From contig NZ_JAJTWU010000006.1 in NCBI RefSeq assembly GCF_021353265.1, positions 248,001 through 312,000 on the forward strand: 64,000 nt of DNA. Reading direction: 5' to 3'. Below the pieces are notes generated by a model. It ran no database searches. It was not told where the DNA came from and worked only from the letters and a program-made list of their open reading frames with translations. Positions 31,321 to 40,224 of the stretch are shown here, piece after piece. This stretch comes from Pelomonas cellulosilytica (GTDB lineage: Bacteria; Pseudomonadota; Gammaproteobacteria; Burkholderiales; Burkholderiaceae_C). A program made the position numbers and the translations under genes. Position 1 is the first letter of the stretch. Every line of letters starts with the position of its first letter.

Positions 31321-32154
31321 ATGTCCCTCGAAGCCGATCTCGCGCGCTGGCGCGAGCACCTGACCCGTTTCGCCGCGCTACTCGGCAACCCACCCGACCG
31401 CCAAGCCCTGCCCGCGCCGGACGCCCGGCCCGGCCACTGCCTGATCTTCGCGCCGCATCCGGACGACGAATGCATCGTTGGCGCGCTGCCGTTGCGCCTG
31501 CAGCAGGAAGCCGGCTGGCGCGTCACCAATGTTGCAGTGACGCTCGGCAGCAATCCGCAACGGCGCGCCGCGCGCTGGGCCGAGCTGCAGGACGCCTGCG
31601 GCGTGCTGGGCTTCGGCTGCATCGGCGTCGGTGCCGAAGGCCTGTCGGATGTGCGGGCCGATGCCATCCAGCCGGCGCAGATCGACGCGCTGGCCGCCGT
31701 GCTCGCCGAGCACCGCCCCGACCTCGTCCTCACGCCGCATGCGCTGGACAACAACCCCAGCCACCGAGGCGTGAACCGTCTCGTCGTCGAGGCGCTGGCC
31801 GCCGCCAAGCTGGACACGGTGCTGGCGCTCACCGAGTTCTGGTCCACGCAGGCCGCACCGAATGCGCTTGTGCAGACGAACGTGGCCGACACCGCCCGGC
31901 TGCTCGCCGCGCTGGAGCGCCATGCCGGCGAGATCGAGCGTAACCCCTACCACCTGCGCCTGCCGGCCTTCCTGGCCGATGCAGTGCGCCGCGGCGGCGA
32001 GACGGTGCTGGGCGCCGGTGAAGCGCCGCCCGACTTCGCCTACGCCACGCTGTACCGCCTCGTCGCCTGCCGGGCCGGCCAGGCCGTGGCCGACTTGCCC
32101 CGCCGCGTGTTCCCGGCCGACCAGGCCCTGTCCTCCCGGATGCTCCAGCCATGA
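31321..32154 (+). CDS. PIG-L family deacetylase
   Basis: 277 residues. The zinc-binding motif APHPDDECIVG is near residue 45, and LTPHALDNNPSHRGVNRLV supplies the third metal His near residue 145. The family removes acetyl groups from GlcNAc-type sugars and related amides. Overlaps the next gene by 4 nt (ATGA), and both follow the exporter. A shared small-molecule deacylation and export role is inference. Confidence 0.9.
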   Translation: MSLEADLARWREHLTRFAALLGNPPDRQALPAPDARPGHCLIFAPHPDDECIVGALPLRLQQEAGWRVTNVAVTLGSNPQRRAARWAELQDACGVLGFGCIGVGAEGLSDVRADAIQPAQIDALAAVLAEHRPDLVLTPHALDNNPSHRGVNRLVVEALAAAKLDTVLALTEFWSTQAAPNALVQTNVADTARLLAALERHAGEIERNPYHLRLPAFLADAVRRGGETVLGAGEAPPDFAYATLYRLVACRAGQAVADLPRRVFPADQALSSRMLQP

Positions 32155-33131
32155 CCCGACCGACCCACCTCCGCATTCACCAGTTCGCCGGCCTGCAGCC
32201 CGGCCCGCGCCTGCTCGTAACGAGCGCCGTGCACGGAAACGAGGTGCACGGCACGAAGGCGATGGCCGAGATCGCCCGCCAGCTGGACGCCGGTCAGCTG
32301 ACGCTACGGCGCGGCACGCTGACCTTCGTGCCCATCGTCAACCCGCTGGCCCACCAGCTCGACCGTCGTGAGGGCGACCGCAACCTCAACCGCAACCTGC
32401 GCCCGCCCGTCATCGCACAGGACTTCGAGGACCGCATCGCGCGCGTGCTGTGCCCGCTGATCGCGCAGCACGACGGCATCCTGGACCTGCACAGCTTCCA
32501 GAGCGCCGGCCAGGCCTTCGCGATGATCGGCCCGCGCAACAACACCGGCGAGCTGGAACCCTTCGCGCAGGAAGCCACCGAATCGGCGCTGGCCGGGCGG
32601 CTGGGCGTCAGCCGCATCGTCGAAGGCTGGCTGTCGACCTATGCGCTGGGACTGCAGCGCCGCCAGCAGCGCCAGAGCGACGGCTCGCGCCGCGCCCAGT
32701 TGATCTCCGACCCGCACTACGGCGTCGGCACGACCGAATACATGCGCTCCACCGGGGGCTGGGCCATCACGCTGGAATGCGGGCAGCACCTGGACCCGAA
32801 CGGCCCCGAGGTCGCGCGGCTGGCCATCCTTCGCACACTGGTGTTCCTGGGCATGTTGGATGACGCCGCGGTCGAACCGCACCGGCCGGCCCAGCCGCCG
32901 GAGGTTCTGCAGCTCTACGACGTCATCGACCGCGAGGACATGGGCGACAGCTTCGAGCACGCCTGGGCCAGCTTCGATGCCATCAAGCGCGGCCAGCAGA
33001 TCGGCACGCGCGCCAGCGGCGAGGCAGTGCTCGCGCCCAGCGAGGGACGCATCGTGTTCCCGAACGTCAAGTCGCAGCCGGGCACGGAGTGGTTCTACCT
33101 GGCGCGGCCGAGCGACCGGGTGCTAGGCTGA
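32151..33131 (+). CDS. Succinylglutamate desuccinylase/aspartoacylase family protein
   Basis: 326 residues, M14-like zinc amidohydrolase. The metal site is visible in SAVHGNEVHG (His and Glu) and DLHSFQS (His); the NLNRNL region also matches. Annotated in the family as AstE/AspA-like N-acyl hydrolases. The actual amide substrate is unknown. The start overlaps the PIG-L stop, so it is translationally coupled, and the gene converges on the YghU-like gene 24 nt away. Confidence 0.88.
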   Translation: MTRPTHLRIHQFAGLQPGPRLLVTSAVHGNEVHGTKAMAEIARQLDAGQLTLRRGTLTFVPIVNPLAHQLDRREGDRNLNRNLRPPVIAQDFEDRIARVLCPLIAQHDGILDLHSFQSAGQAFAMIGPRNNTGELEPFAQEATESALAGRLGVSRIVEGWLSTYALGLQRRQQRQSDGSRRAQLISDPHYGVGTTEYMRSTGGWAITLECGQHLDPNGPEVARLAILRTLVFLGMLDDAAVEPHRPAQPPEVLQLYDVIDREDMGDSFEHAWASFDAIKRGQQIGTRASGEAVLAPSEGRIVFPNVKSQPGTEWFYLARPSDRVLG

Positions 33132-33155
33132 CCCTCGTCGCCCGGCGGAGCGCCG

Positions 33156-34043
33156 TCACGGCGCGAGCTTGTCCTGCGTCTTCGTCTCGAAGTCGCTGGC
33201 ATCGTGCCGCTCGTGCAGTTGCTCGGCCGGCTCGCCCCAGGTGCGGTTGACCATCCGGCCACGCCGCACCGCCGGCCGCTGGCCGATCTCGTCGGCCCAG
33301 CGGAGGACGTGGCGGTACTCGTGCACGGACAAGAACTCGCCCGCGCCGTAGAGCTGCCCCTTCACCAGCGCGCCGTACCACGGCCACGTGGCGATGTCGG
33401 CCACCGTGTACTGGTCGCCCGTCAGGTAGCGGCGCCCGGCCAGCAGCCGGTCCAGCACGTCCAGCTGGCGCTTGACCTCCATCGCGTAGCGGTCGATGGG
33501 GTACTCCTGCTTCGTCGGCGCATACGCATAGAAGTGGCCGAAACCACCGCCCAGGAAGGGCGCGCTGCCCATCTGCCAGAACAGCCAGCTCAGCGTCTCG
33601 GCGCGCGCGGCCGGATCGGTCGGCAGGAAGGCATGGCCGAACTTCTCGGCCAGATAGACGAGGATGGCGCCGGACTCGAACACACGCACGGCTTCCGGCC
33701 CGCTGCGGTCCAGCAACGCCGGGATCTTGGAGTTGGGATTCACGGCGACGAAGCCGCTGCCGAACTGGTCGCCCTGCTGAATGCGGATCAGCCAGGCGTC
33801 GTATTCGGCGCCCACATGGCCGGCGGCCAGCAGCTCCTCCAGCAGGATGGTGACCTTGGCGCCGTTGGGCGTGCCCAGCGAATACAGCTGCAGCGGATGC
33901 CGGCCTACGGGCAGCTCGGACTCGTGCGTCGCGCCGGCCATGGGGCGGTTGATGTTGGCGAACTGGCCGCCGTTGGCCTTGTTCCAGATCCAGACCTGGG
34001 GCGGGGTGTAGGGTGTGGGTGTGAGTGAGGTGGTGTCAGTCAT
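33156..34043 (-). CDS. yghU: YghU-like glutathione-dependent disulfide-bond oxidoreductase
   Basis: 295 residues, glutathione S-transferase fold of the Nu/YghU class. It reduces disulfides using two glutathiones. N-terminal YTPPQVWIWNKANGGQFANINRPMAGATH and LQLYSLGTPNGAKVTILLEELLAAG match YghU. The helical half ends with NRTWGEPAEQLHERHDASDF. The gene overlaps the diguanylate cyclase gene by 4 nt (its start codon sits on the cyclase stop), so it appears to be the last gene of that unit. Confidence 0.93.
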   Translation of the reverse strand: MTDTTSLTPTPYTPPQVWIWNKANGGQFANINRPMAGATHESELPVGRHPLQLYSLGTPNGAKVTILLEELLAAGHVGAEYDAWLIRIQQGDQFGSGFVAVNPNSKIPALLDRSGPEAVRVFESGAILVYLAEKFGHAFLPTDPAARAETLSWLFWQMGSAPFLGGGFGHFYAYAPTKQEYPIDRYAMEVKRQLDVLDRLLAGRRYLTGDQYTVADIATWPWYGALVKGQLYGAGEFLSVHEYRHVLRWADEIGQRPAVRRGRMVNRTWGEPAEQLHERHDASDFETKTQDKLAP

Positions 34044-35647
34044 GGCGGCAACGCTAGCGCAAAAGCCTGCTTGCCGTTCCGCTTGACGTGATAAAGCGCC
34101 TCGTCGGCCGCGCGCACCAGCGTCTGTGAGCCGATGCCATGGACGGGCACGCAGGCCACGCCGATGCTGACGCCCACGCTGACTTCCTCGCCCGTGGACA
34201 ACATAACCGGCCGAGACAGGCCGTCGATGAGATCGCCCATCACCTGCGCCAGCACCCCATCCATCGGGCCCACGTCACGCAGCGCAATGAGGAACTCGTC
34301 GCCGCCCAGCCGCGCGACGAGGTCGGACGAACGGCGCACAGCCGCGCGCATGCGCTCGGCGCATGCCACCAGCACCTCGTCGCCGGCCGCATGGCCGTGC
34401 ATGTCGTTGATCTGCTTGAAGCCGTCCAGGTCCACGCAGGCCACGCACAACGCACCGCCGCGCGAGCACGTGTCACCCAGAAAGCGCTCCAGCGTTGCCA
34501 TGCCAGCCGCCCGGTTCTTCAGCTGCGTCAGCGCATCGTGCTCGGCGCGGCGGCGCATCGCGTGCTCATCGCTCTTGCGCTCGGTGATGTCGTAGATGAC
34601 GCCCTCAACCGTGCGCTCGCCCGCGGGCTGCACGGAGATGAGGCAATGGACCCAGCGGCGCACGTCGCCTGTCTGCAGTTCCAGGTCGGCCGACACCGTC
34701 TCGCCACGCGCTGCCGCCTCGTCGATCATCTGCCGCACCTGCTCGGGTCGATGAAATACCCGGGCGAAGAAATCCACGTCGCCGTCAGCCCGCAGCTCAT
34801 CCATCGTCAGGCCCACGACGCGCGACACGGTGGGGTTGCCGTTGATGAGCCGGCTCTCCGCGTCGAGCACGAAGATGCCCGCGCTGCTGGAATCGAAGAT
34901 CTGCCGGTATTGCGCCTCCATGGCTTCAACCTCGGCACGCAGCCGGCGTTCGGTCAGCAGCGCACGCTCGTTGGAGTCCAGCAACTCGTTGGCGCCGTCG
35001 ATCAGCAGGCCGATCTCGTCACCGGCATGGTCCGGTGGCGTTTCCAGCCGTTCGCCATGACCCGGCTTCATGCGGCGCAGCGCCAGCGACAACCGCACGA
35101 TGGGACGCGACACCAGGCGGGCCGCCAACAGGTACAGCACCAGCGCCAGCAATGCGGCCTGCCCGACCATGGCTGCCGCCAGCGTGTAGGCCTCCCGGTC
35201 GGCGTCAGCCTGCACCTTGGCGTCGTTGAGGTGCACGCGCAGCTGGCCCAGCACCTCCCCGGCATCGAACGGCGATGCCAACGGGCGCGTCAGCAACGTG
35301 GTGGCGCGGCGCTCGGGCGCCCCGCCACGTCGCGCACCGGCCAGCACCCGGCCATCGAGCGCCACGACCTCCACTGCGTCCACCAATTCGTTGCGCGCCA
35401 GGCCGCCCGCCACTTCCTGCAGCAGCACTTCGTCCTTGGCATAGGCGCCGATGGCCAGCGTCTTCTCGACGGCGGTGGCCAGCACCTCGACGTTGTTGCG
35501 GCTGCTCGCCAGCGCGCGCGCCTGCCCCAACTGGTACGCCAACGTGGCAGCCACGACCGCCAGCAACACCGCGCTGAGGACGACCAGGCTCATGAAGCGC
35601 AGTTGCAGGCTGCTACCGCCCCGCAGGCGACGAGGGGGTGGCGTCAT
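34040..35647 (-). CDS. Membrane diguanylate cyclase with HAMP, PAS and GGDEF domains
   Basis: 535 residues. Order: TM1 (about 17-38), periplasmic sensor region (about 40-158), TM2 (about 160-180), HAMP (to about 235), PAS (about 245-355), GGDEF (about 370-530). The active-site motif GGDEF is intact and preceded by RSSD five residues before it, an inhibitory I-site, so product inhibition is expected. The sensor region, with AVEKTLAIGAYAKDEVLLQEVAGGLARN, resembles the small periplasmic domain of YfiN. It makes c-di-GMP. Overlaps by 4 nt both the upstream periplasmic binding-protein gene and downstream yghU. Confidence 0.9.
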   Translation of the reverse strand: MTPPPRRLRGGSSLQLRFMSLVVLSAVLLAVVAATLAYQLGQARALASSRNNVEVLATAVEKTLAIGAYAKDEVLLQEVAGGLARNELVDAVEVVALDGRVLAGARRGGAPERRATTLLTRPLASPFDAGEVLGQLRVHLNDAKVQADADREAYTLAAAMVGQAALLALVLYLLAARLVSRPIVRLSLALRRMKPGHGERLETPPDHAGDEIGLLIDGANELLDSNERALLTERRLRAEVEAMEAQYRQIFDSSSAGIFVLDAESRLINGNPTVSRVVGLTMDELRADGDVDFFARVFHRPEQVRQMIDEAAARGETVSADLELQTGDVRRWVHCLISVQPAGERTVEGVIYDITERKSDEHAMRRRAEHDALTQLKNRAAGMATLERFLGDTCSRGGALCVACVDLDGFKQINDMHGHAAGDEVLVACAERMRAAVRRSSDLVARLGGDEFLIALRDVGPMDGVLAQVMGDLIDGLSRPVMLSTGEEVSVGVSIGVACVPVHGIGSQTLVRAADEALYHVKRNGKQAFALALPP

Positions 35648-36078
35648 TTGGCAGCCGCCTCACGGATGACGAGCACCGTGCGCAGCCCCGGGTCCCCGGG
35701 CTCCTTGCTGAGCCAGCCCAGCGCGCTGGGGTTGCGACGCAGCACGCCGGCCATGGCGGCCTCGTCGGGCAGCGCCTGCGGCGGCACGCTCTGGCCGGAG
35801 AACATCAGCCGCGACCAGTAGCTGTTCACCTGCGCGACGCTGAGCCCAGTGAGGGCCTCGTAGAAGGCGGTCCGCCGCGGGTTGTCGCGCGGCAGGTCGA
35901 AGATCAACGCGAACTCGCCGTTCGCGAAGGCCCGGCTCCGGCCCATGAAGAGATCCACGGCCTGCTTCTGCGTCAGGCTGCGCTGCGGGTTGCTCGCGTG
36001 CACGACGACGAAGAAATCCGCCCACGCCGGCGAGGCCAGCGCCAGCAACGCAGCAGCGAGGAGCGTGCGAAGCATCAT
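35644..36078 (-). CDS. Small periplasmic phosphate-binding-protein-like (PstS-like)
   Basis: 144 residues: signal peptide 1-20, mature domain beginning DFFVVVHASNP. It carries the PstS-like LTQKQAVDLFMGRSRAFANGEFALIFDLPRDNPRR motif. The domain is a truncated form of the PBP-like family and lacks the second lobe of a true PstS. Placed between an outer-membrane barrel gene and a diguanylate cyclase gene, with a 4-nt overlap into the cyclase gene. By analogy with YfiR it may be the periplasmic input to the cyclase; that is inference. Confidence 0.8.
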   Translation of the reverse strand: MMLRTLLAAALLALASPAWADFFVVVHASNPQRSLTQKQAVDLFMGRSRAFANGEFALIFDLPRDNPRRTAFYEALTGLSVAQVNSYWSRLMFSGQSVPPQALPDEAAMAGVLRRNPSALGWLSKEPGDPGLRTVLVIREAAAK

Positions 36079-36082
36079 GGCG

Positions 36083-37381
36083 TCAGAACATGAAGTCCAC
36101 GACTGCCGTCGCGACGCGCGCGGCCGACGGCTGGCCGCTGGCCCGCGTCCATAGGCCCGAGCCGGCCTGGCCGATATGCATGCGGTCCCACTGCAGCTTC
36201 AACGCAGCCTGCGGATGGAAGTCCCAGCGCAGGCCGACAGACCAGCCGGCCTGCTGCACGCGTGTGCCGTTCACATTGGCCACGACGGCCGCGGCCACCG
36301 ACTGTGCCTGCGCGGCTGCTGACGGGCCGAGTAGCGGCGACAGCAGCGGAAGCCAGGCCGGCTCCGGCTGCACTGGCATGCCGTCGCGGGTGCGGCCGTA
36401 GCCGATGAACGGCGTCCAGTCGCCCAGGTGCCGGCCCACCGTGGCATAGACGGACGACTGCTTGATGAGCGGCGCGGCATCGATATGCACGGCCTCGACG
36501 CTCCACTGCCAGTCGGCCAGCTCCTGGCGTACGCCCAGCTCCAGGAACGTCGTCCAGATCCCGGCCGTTCCCAGCCGGGCGCTGAGCTGGCGGGCTTGGT
36601 TGGCGACCGCCGGGATCGGCAGCACAGCCAGTTGGTTCAGCCCCTCGACGATAGGCTGGGCGCCGGACAGATCGATGTCGATGCGAGTGCGCGCGGCGCT
36701 GCCCCGCAGCAGCAGCCCGCCCTCATCGCGCGAGAGCATCGCGCCGAACAGGCGGCGCACGCGGCTGGGTACGGTGGTCTGCGGGTCACCGATGGATGCG
36801 GTGCCGGCCATGAGCTTGACGCGCCACTGCGTGTCGCCGTCCAGCCAGCTGCGCCCCACGTCCGCGCCGTCCAGCGCAGTGGGCAGCATGCCGTACAACT
36901 CCACCGGTGGGCGCGCGGCGGTGAAGCCATAGCCCACGTTGCGGTAGTCGGCCATCAGGAAAGTGTCGAGATTGACGCGCCCCAGGCGCAGCGTCCAGTG
37001 GGCATCGGGACGCCAGGCGGCATAGGCCCACTCCAGTGCATCGCCGTCCCTGGCATACAGCGCCCGCCGCTTGCCGATGACTTGGGCGACCAGCTCGAAA
37101 CGGCTGCCGAGGCTGTAGTTCAGCTGCAGGCCCAGGCGGCTGTCGACATCGGCGCTCCACGTCTCATCGCGGCCCGGCTGGGTCAGCTCGCGGCGAAAGC
37201 CCCACCCCGCCGGCGCGCTAGTGTGCGTGACACCCAGGCTGCCGAAGCCGCTGAATCGCAGCCCGCCCTCGGGGCCGGCGGCCTCTTCAGCAGGCGCAAG
37301 CCCGGCCAATGCCGCGGCGGCCAGGCCGACGAGCGAGTGGCGGGACCACGAACGGAAGCATCGGGAATCGGTGAAAGCCAT
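36083..37381 (-). CDS. Outer-membrane beta-barrel protein (porin-like)
   Basis: 432 residues. A signal peptide (about 1-31) precedes a chain of alternating amphipathic strands ending VVDFMF, with terminal Phe as in beta-barrel assembly signals. Visible strand-like pieces are LQLNYSLGSRFELVAQVIG, WAYAAWRPDAHWTLRLGRV and GLRWDFHPQAALKLQWD. No porin family is certain; it looks like a carbohydrate- or polar-solute-type porin. The start at 37381 gives the best signal peptide; MMQ starts 21-24 nt upstream are also possible. First gene of the unit, 4 nt before the PstS-like gene. Confidence 0.8.
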   Translation of the reverse strand: MAFTDSRCFRSWSRHSLVGLAAAALAGLAPAEEAAGPEGGLRFSGFGSLGVTHTSAPAGWGFRRELTQPGRDETWSADVDSRLGLQLNYSLGSRFELVAQVIGKRRALYARDGDALEWAYAAWRPDAHWTLRLGRVNLDTFLMADYRNVGYGFTAARPPVELYGMLPTALDGADVGRSWLDGDTQWRVKLMAGTASIGDPQTTVPSRVRRLFGAMLSRDEGGLLLRGSAARTRIDIDLSGAQPIVEGLNQLAVLPIPAVANQARQLSARLGTAGIWTTFLELGVRQELADWQWSVEAVHIDAAPLIKQSSVYATVGRHLGDWTPFIGYGRTRDGMPVQPEPAWLPLLSPLLGPSAAAQAQSVAAAVVANVNGTRVQQAGWSVGLRWDFHPQAALKLQWDRMHIGQAGSGLWTRASGQPSAARVATAVVDFMF

Positions 37382-37511
37382 GACGGAGGGGGACTGCTGC
37401 ATCATTATTGGGCGCCGGCCCGGGCTTGGGCCGCGGCAGACCGCCCTCCCCGGCAACAGCGTCACGCTTGCCCACCCGACCCCGCGCCGACCTCGCCTTG
37501 AGGCCGTGAAA

Positions 37512-38165
37512 ATGCCGCACATGCGAATTGATTTCATCTCCGACGTCGTCTGCCCGTGGTGCGCCATCGGGCTGCATTCCCTGGAAGCCGCCGCCGCCCG
37601 CATCCCCGGGCTGGTGCTGGACCTGCACTTCCACCCCTTCGAGCTGAACCCGGACATGGGACCGGAAGGCCAGGACATCGAGGAACACCTGGCGCAGAAG
37701 TACGGCGCCAACGTGGCCCAGTTGGCCGGCACGCGCCAGGCCATCCGCGAACGCGGTGCGGCGCTGGGGTTCGAATTCCGCATGGAGGCCCGCAGCCGCA
37801 TCTACAACACCCTCGACGCACATCGCCTGCTGCACTGGGCCGGCGAGTCCTTCGGCGCGCCGCTGCAGCGGGCGCTGAAAGGAGCGTTGCTGAAGGCCTA
37901 CTTCACGGACGGCCGCAACGTGTCCGACCCCGCCGTTCTGCTGGACATCGCCACGGCTTCCGGGCTGCCTGAGGCCCAGGCTCGCCAACTGCTGGCCACC
38001 GACCGCTACCAGGCGGAAGTGCGGGACGCCGAGGCCCAGGTGCAGGCCCAGGGCATCCACAGCGTACCGGCCATCGTCGTGAACCAGCGCCACCTGATCC
38101 AGGGCGGCCAGTCGGTCGAGGTGTTCGAGCAGTTGCTGCGGCAGGTGCTGGCCGAGCCATCCTGA
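37512..38165 (+). CDS. DsbA family oxidoreductase, FrnE-like
   Basis: 217 residues, a thioredoxin-fold DsbA/FrnE-like protein without a signal peptide. The redox motif CPWC is in DVVCPWCAIG. The helical insert and C-terminal HSVPAIVVNQRHLIQGGQ (cis-Pro region) are typical. Cytoplasmic role unknown; FrnE homologues act in redox stress. The ATG at 37512 has GAGG 9-13 nt upstream. Divergent from the porin gene across 130 nt and followed by an intrinsic terminator. Confidence 0.88.
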   Translation: MPHMRIDFISDVVCPWCAIGLHSLEAAAARIPGLVLDLHFHPFELNPDMGPEGQDIEEHLAQKYGANVAQLAGTRQAIRERGAALGFEFRMEARSRIYNTLDAHRLLHWAGESFGAPLQRALKGALLKAYFTDGRNVSDPAVLLDIATASGLPEAQARQLLATDRYQAEVRDAEAQVQAQGIHSVPAIVVNQRHLIQGGQSVEVFEQLLRQVLAEPS

Positions 38166-38186
38166 GACAATCCCGCCCAACCTCCC

Positions 38187-38216
38187 GAAGCCCGCCGCTG
38201 GCGGGCTTCCTGTTTT
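38187..38216 (+). terminator. Intrinsic terminator after the FrnE-like gene
   Basis: A 10-bp stem GAAGCCCGCC/GGCGGGCTTC around a 3-nt loop is followed by CCTGTTTT. It ends 11 nt before the rdgC start, so rdgC must have its own promoter, or read through this. Confidence 0.85.
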
Positions 38217-38226
38217 GCCTGACAAC

Positions 38227-39216
38227 ATGTTCAAGAACCTGATCATTTACCGCATCGGCGAGGGCTGGACGGCCGACGCCCACCAGCTGGCCGAGCAGTT
38301 GGCCAAGGAAACCTTCCTGCGCTGCGAGCCCACGCAGCCGCTAGCCGTGGGCTGGGCGCCGCCGCGCGGCATCGAGCACGCGCCGCTCGTCGAGGTCGTC
38401 GATGGCCACTGGCTCATCAAGCTCAAGCGCGAGGCGCGGCTGCTGCCCTCCTCCGTCGTGCAGGAGCGTGTCGACGAGCTGGCCGAGCACATCGAGGAAA
38501 CGACCGGCCGCAAGCCCGGCAAGAAGGCCCGCAAGGACCTGAAGGAGCAGGCCCAGCACGAGCTGCTGCCGCGCGCCTTCACGAAGACCTCGGCCACGCA
38601 AGTGTGGATCGCACCGAAGGACCGACTGCTGTTCGTCGACGCCGGCTCCAGCGCCCGGGCCGACGAGGTCGTCACGCTGCTGATCCAGGCCAGCCCCGGG
38701 CTGTCACTGCAGCTGGTGCAGACGGCCGAGAGCCCCGCCGCCGTCATGGCCGCCTGGCTTATGGACGGCGTGACGCCGGAGGGCTTCCAGATCGAGCGTG
38801 AATGCGAGCTCAAAGGCAGCGACGACCAGAAGCCCGTCGTGCGCTACGCCCGCCATGCGCTGGACATCGACGAGGTCCGCGCCCACCTGACCAGCGGCAA
38901 GATGCCCACGCGGCTGGCGCTGAGCTGGCGAGAACGCGTGGCCTTCACACTGACCGAGGGCTTCACGATCAAGAAGATCAGCTTCCTGGACCTGGCCTTC
39001 GAGGGCCGACCGGAAGCCAGCGGCGACGAGGCCTTCGACGCCGACCTCGCGCTGGCCACCGGCGAACTGGGCCGGCTGGTGCCGGCGCTGATCGAGGGGC
39101 TGGGCGGCGAGCATGACTTCGCCGCCGCGGGCACGACGCCGGCAGCCCTGCCGGCCGCCGGGGAACAGGCCGCACCCGCAGCCGAAGAAGCCTTCAGCGA
39201 GTCGCCGCCCTGGTGA
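38227..39216 (+). CDS. rdgC: Recombination-associated protein RdgC
   Basis: 329 residues. RdgC forms a ring-shaped dimer around double-stranded DNA and opposes RecA-promoted recombination. N-terminal MFKNLIIYRI, VQERVDELAEHIEETTGRKPGKKARKDLKEQA and DAGSSARADEVVTLL are typical. It is slightly longer than E. coli RdgC (303) through an Ala/Pro-rich tail. Overlaps by 23 nt at the 3' end with the opposite-strand HNH-like gene. Confidence 0.94.
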   Translation: MFKNLIIYRIGEGWTADAHQLAEQLAKETFLRCEPTQPLAVGWAPPRGIEHAPLVEVVDGHWLIKLKREARLLPSSVVQERVDELAEHIEETTGRKPGKKARKDLKEQAQHELLPRAFTKTSATQVWIAPKDRLLFVDAGSSARADEVVTLLIQASPGLSLQLVQTAESPAAVMAAWLMDGVTPEGFQIERECELKGSDDQKPVVRYARHALDIDEVRAHLTSGKMPTRLALSWRERVAFTLTEGFTIKKISFLDLAFEGRPEASGDEAFDADLALATGELGRLVPALIEGLGGEHDFAAAGTTPAALPAAGEQAAPAAEEAFSESPPW

Positions 39217-40171
39217 GGGGGGCGGCGGCGGGCCAATAGCCCCGCGTCGCCAGCTGCCAGGGCGCGAGCTCGCGCCGGCTGACCGGCTGCCCGCCGGCCA
39301 GTTGGCCCGCCGTCCACGAGGTGTGCGCCCAGGCGCGCTCGGTGAGCGCGTCCCGCCACGCCAGTAGCGCCGTCATGAGCCCAGGCTGCAGCCAGACGTC
39401 CCAGCAGGGTTGCCCGGGCGCCAGGCGCTTCAGGCCCAGGTGGACGGCATCGGCCAGCAGCTTCAGCCGTGCCTCGGCCGCCACGCTGCCGCAGGCGGGC
39501 AGCAAGCCACGCAACAGCCGATTTCGCGAGGCCGCGGGACCGGCGGTGACGGTCAGCAGCCGCTGCACCTGCTGCAGTGCCGTGCGCACTGACGTAGCAG
39601 GCAGCGGCGCACACAACGGCAGCGCTGGCGCAGCCTGCGGCTGCGTGGCATGGGCCGGGCCAAGCATCAGCACGGCCAGCCGCAGCCATTCGACCGGCGC
39701 CAGGCTGGACGTGGGCTCGGCACGCCGCGACAGCGCGAGCACCTCGTCGAAGCTGCGACCGCCCTTGATGCGGTTGACGCGGGCCGACAGCATCGCCAAG
39801 TTGGACGCGGCATAGGCACCGTCGTTGTTGAGGCGATCGACCGATGCATCACGGCCCAGGCGTGTGCCGTACGTCAGCGGCTCGCGGGTGACCGGGCAAT
39901 GGCTGACATCCAGCCGGTGCAGCAGGTCGACGGTCACGTCGGCGGCAACGGCCCGGCCGCGCACCAGCGCCCCCAGCCGCAGCTGCAGCCACTTGCGCAC
40001 GAACCGGTCGTCCTGCCGCGGGCGCGCGGCCCGGCTCGCGGCAGCGGCTTCGAAGCCCTCTCGCACGGCCGGCGGCCAGCACGGCTGCGGCGGGATGCGG
40101 CACAGGCGGTGCAGGTCGTGGCCGAGGCGACGCCCGGCCTCGACCGCGTCCATGGTATCGACGAGATTCAC
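39194..40171 (-). CDS. Hypothetical protein with HNH-nuclease-like motif
   Basis: 325 residues, no signal peptide. Residues about 90-140 show CPVTREPLTYGTRLGRD then ASVDRLNNDGAYAASNLAML and SARVNRIKGG. This follows the pattern of phage-type HNH nucleases (CPxT-xPLxY ... DRLxxxxGYxxxNxxxLSxxxNxxKGG), although the first His is not obvious. The rest is Ala/Leu/Arg-rich and unfamiliar. It shares its 3' end with rdgC and is convergent to it. A DNA-binding or nuclease role is inference. Confidence 0.6.
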   Translation of the reverse strand: MNLVDTMDAVEAGRRLGHDLHRLCRIPPQPCWPPAVREGFEAAAASRAARPRQDDRFVRKWLQLRLGALVRGRAVAADVTVDLLHRLDVSHCPVTREPLTYGTRLGRDASVDRLNNDGAYAASNLAMLSARVNRIKGGRSFDEVLALSRRAEPTSSLAPVEWLRLAVLMLGPAHATQPQAAPALPLCAPLPATSVRTALQQVQRLLTVTAGPAASRNRLLRGLLPACGSVAAEARLKLLADAVHLGLKRLAPGQPCWDVWLQPGLMTALLAWRDALTERAWAHTSWTAGQLAGGQPVSRRELAPWQLATRGYWPAAAPLTRAATR

Positions 40172-40224
40172 GATGAATCCTCCAGCAACTGGCCACGCCC
40201 CGCTGCACGGGGCGCGGCGGCCCG

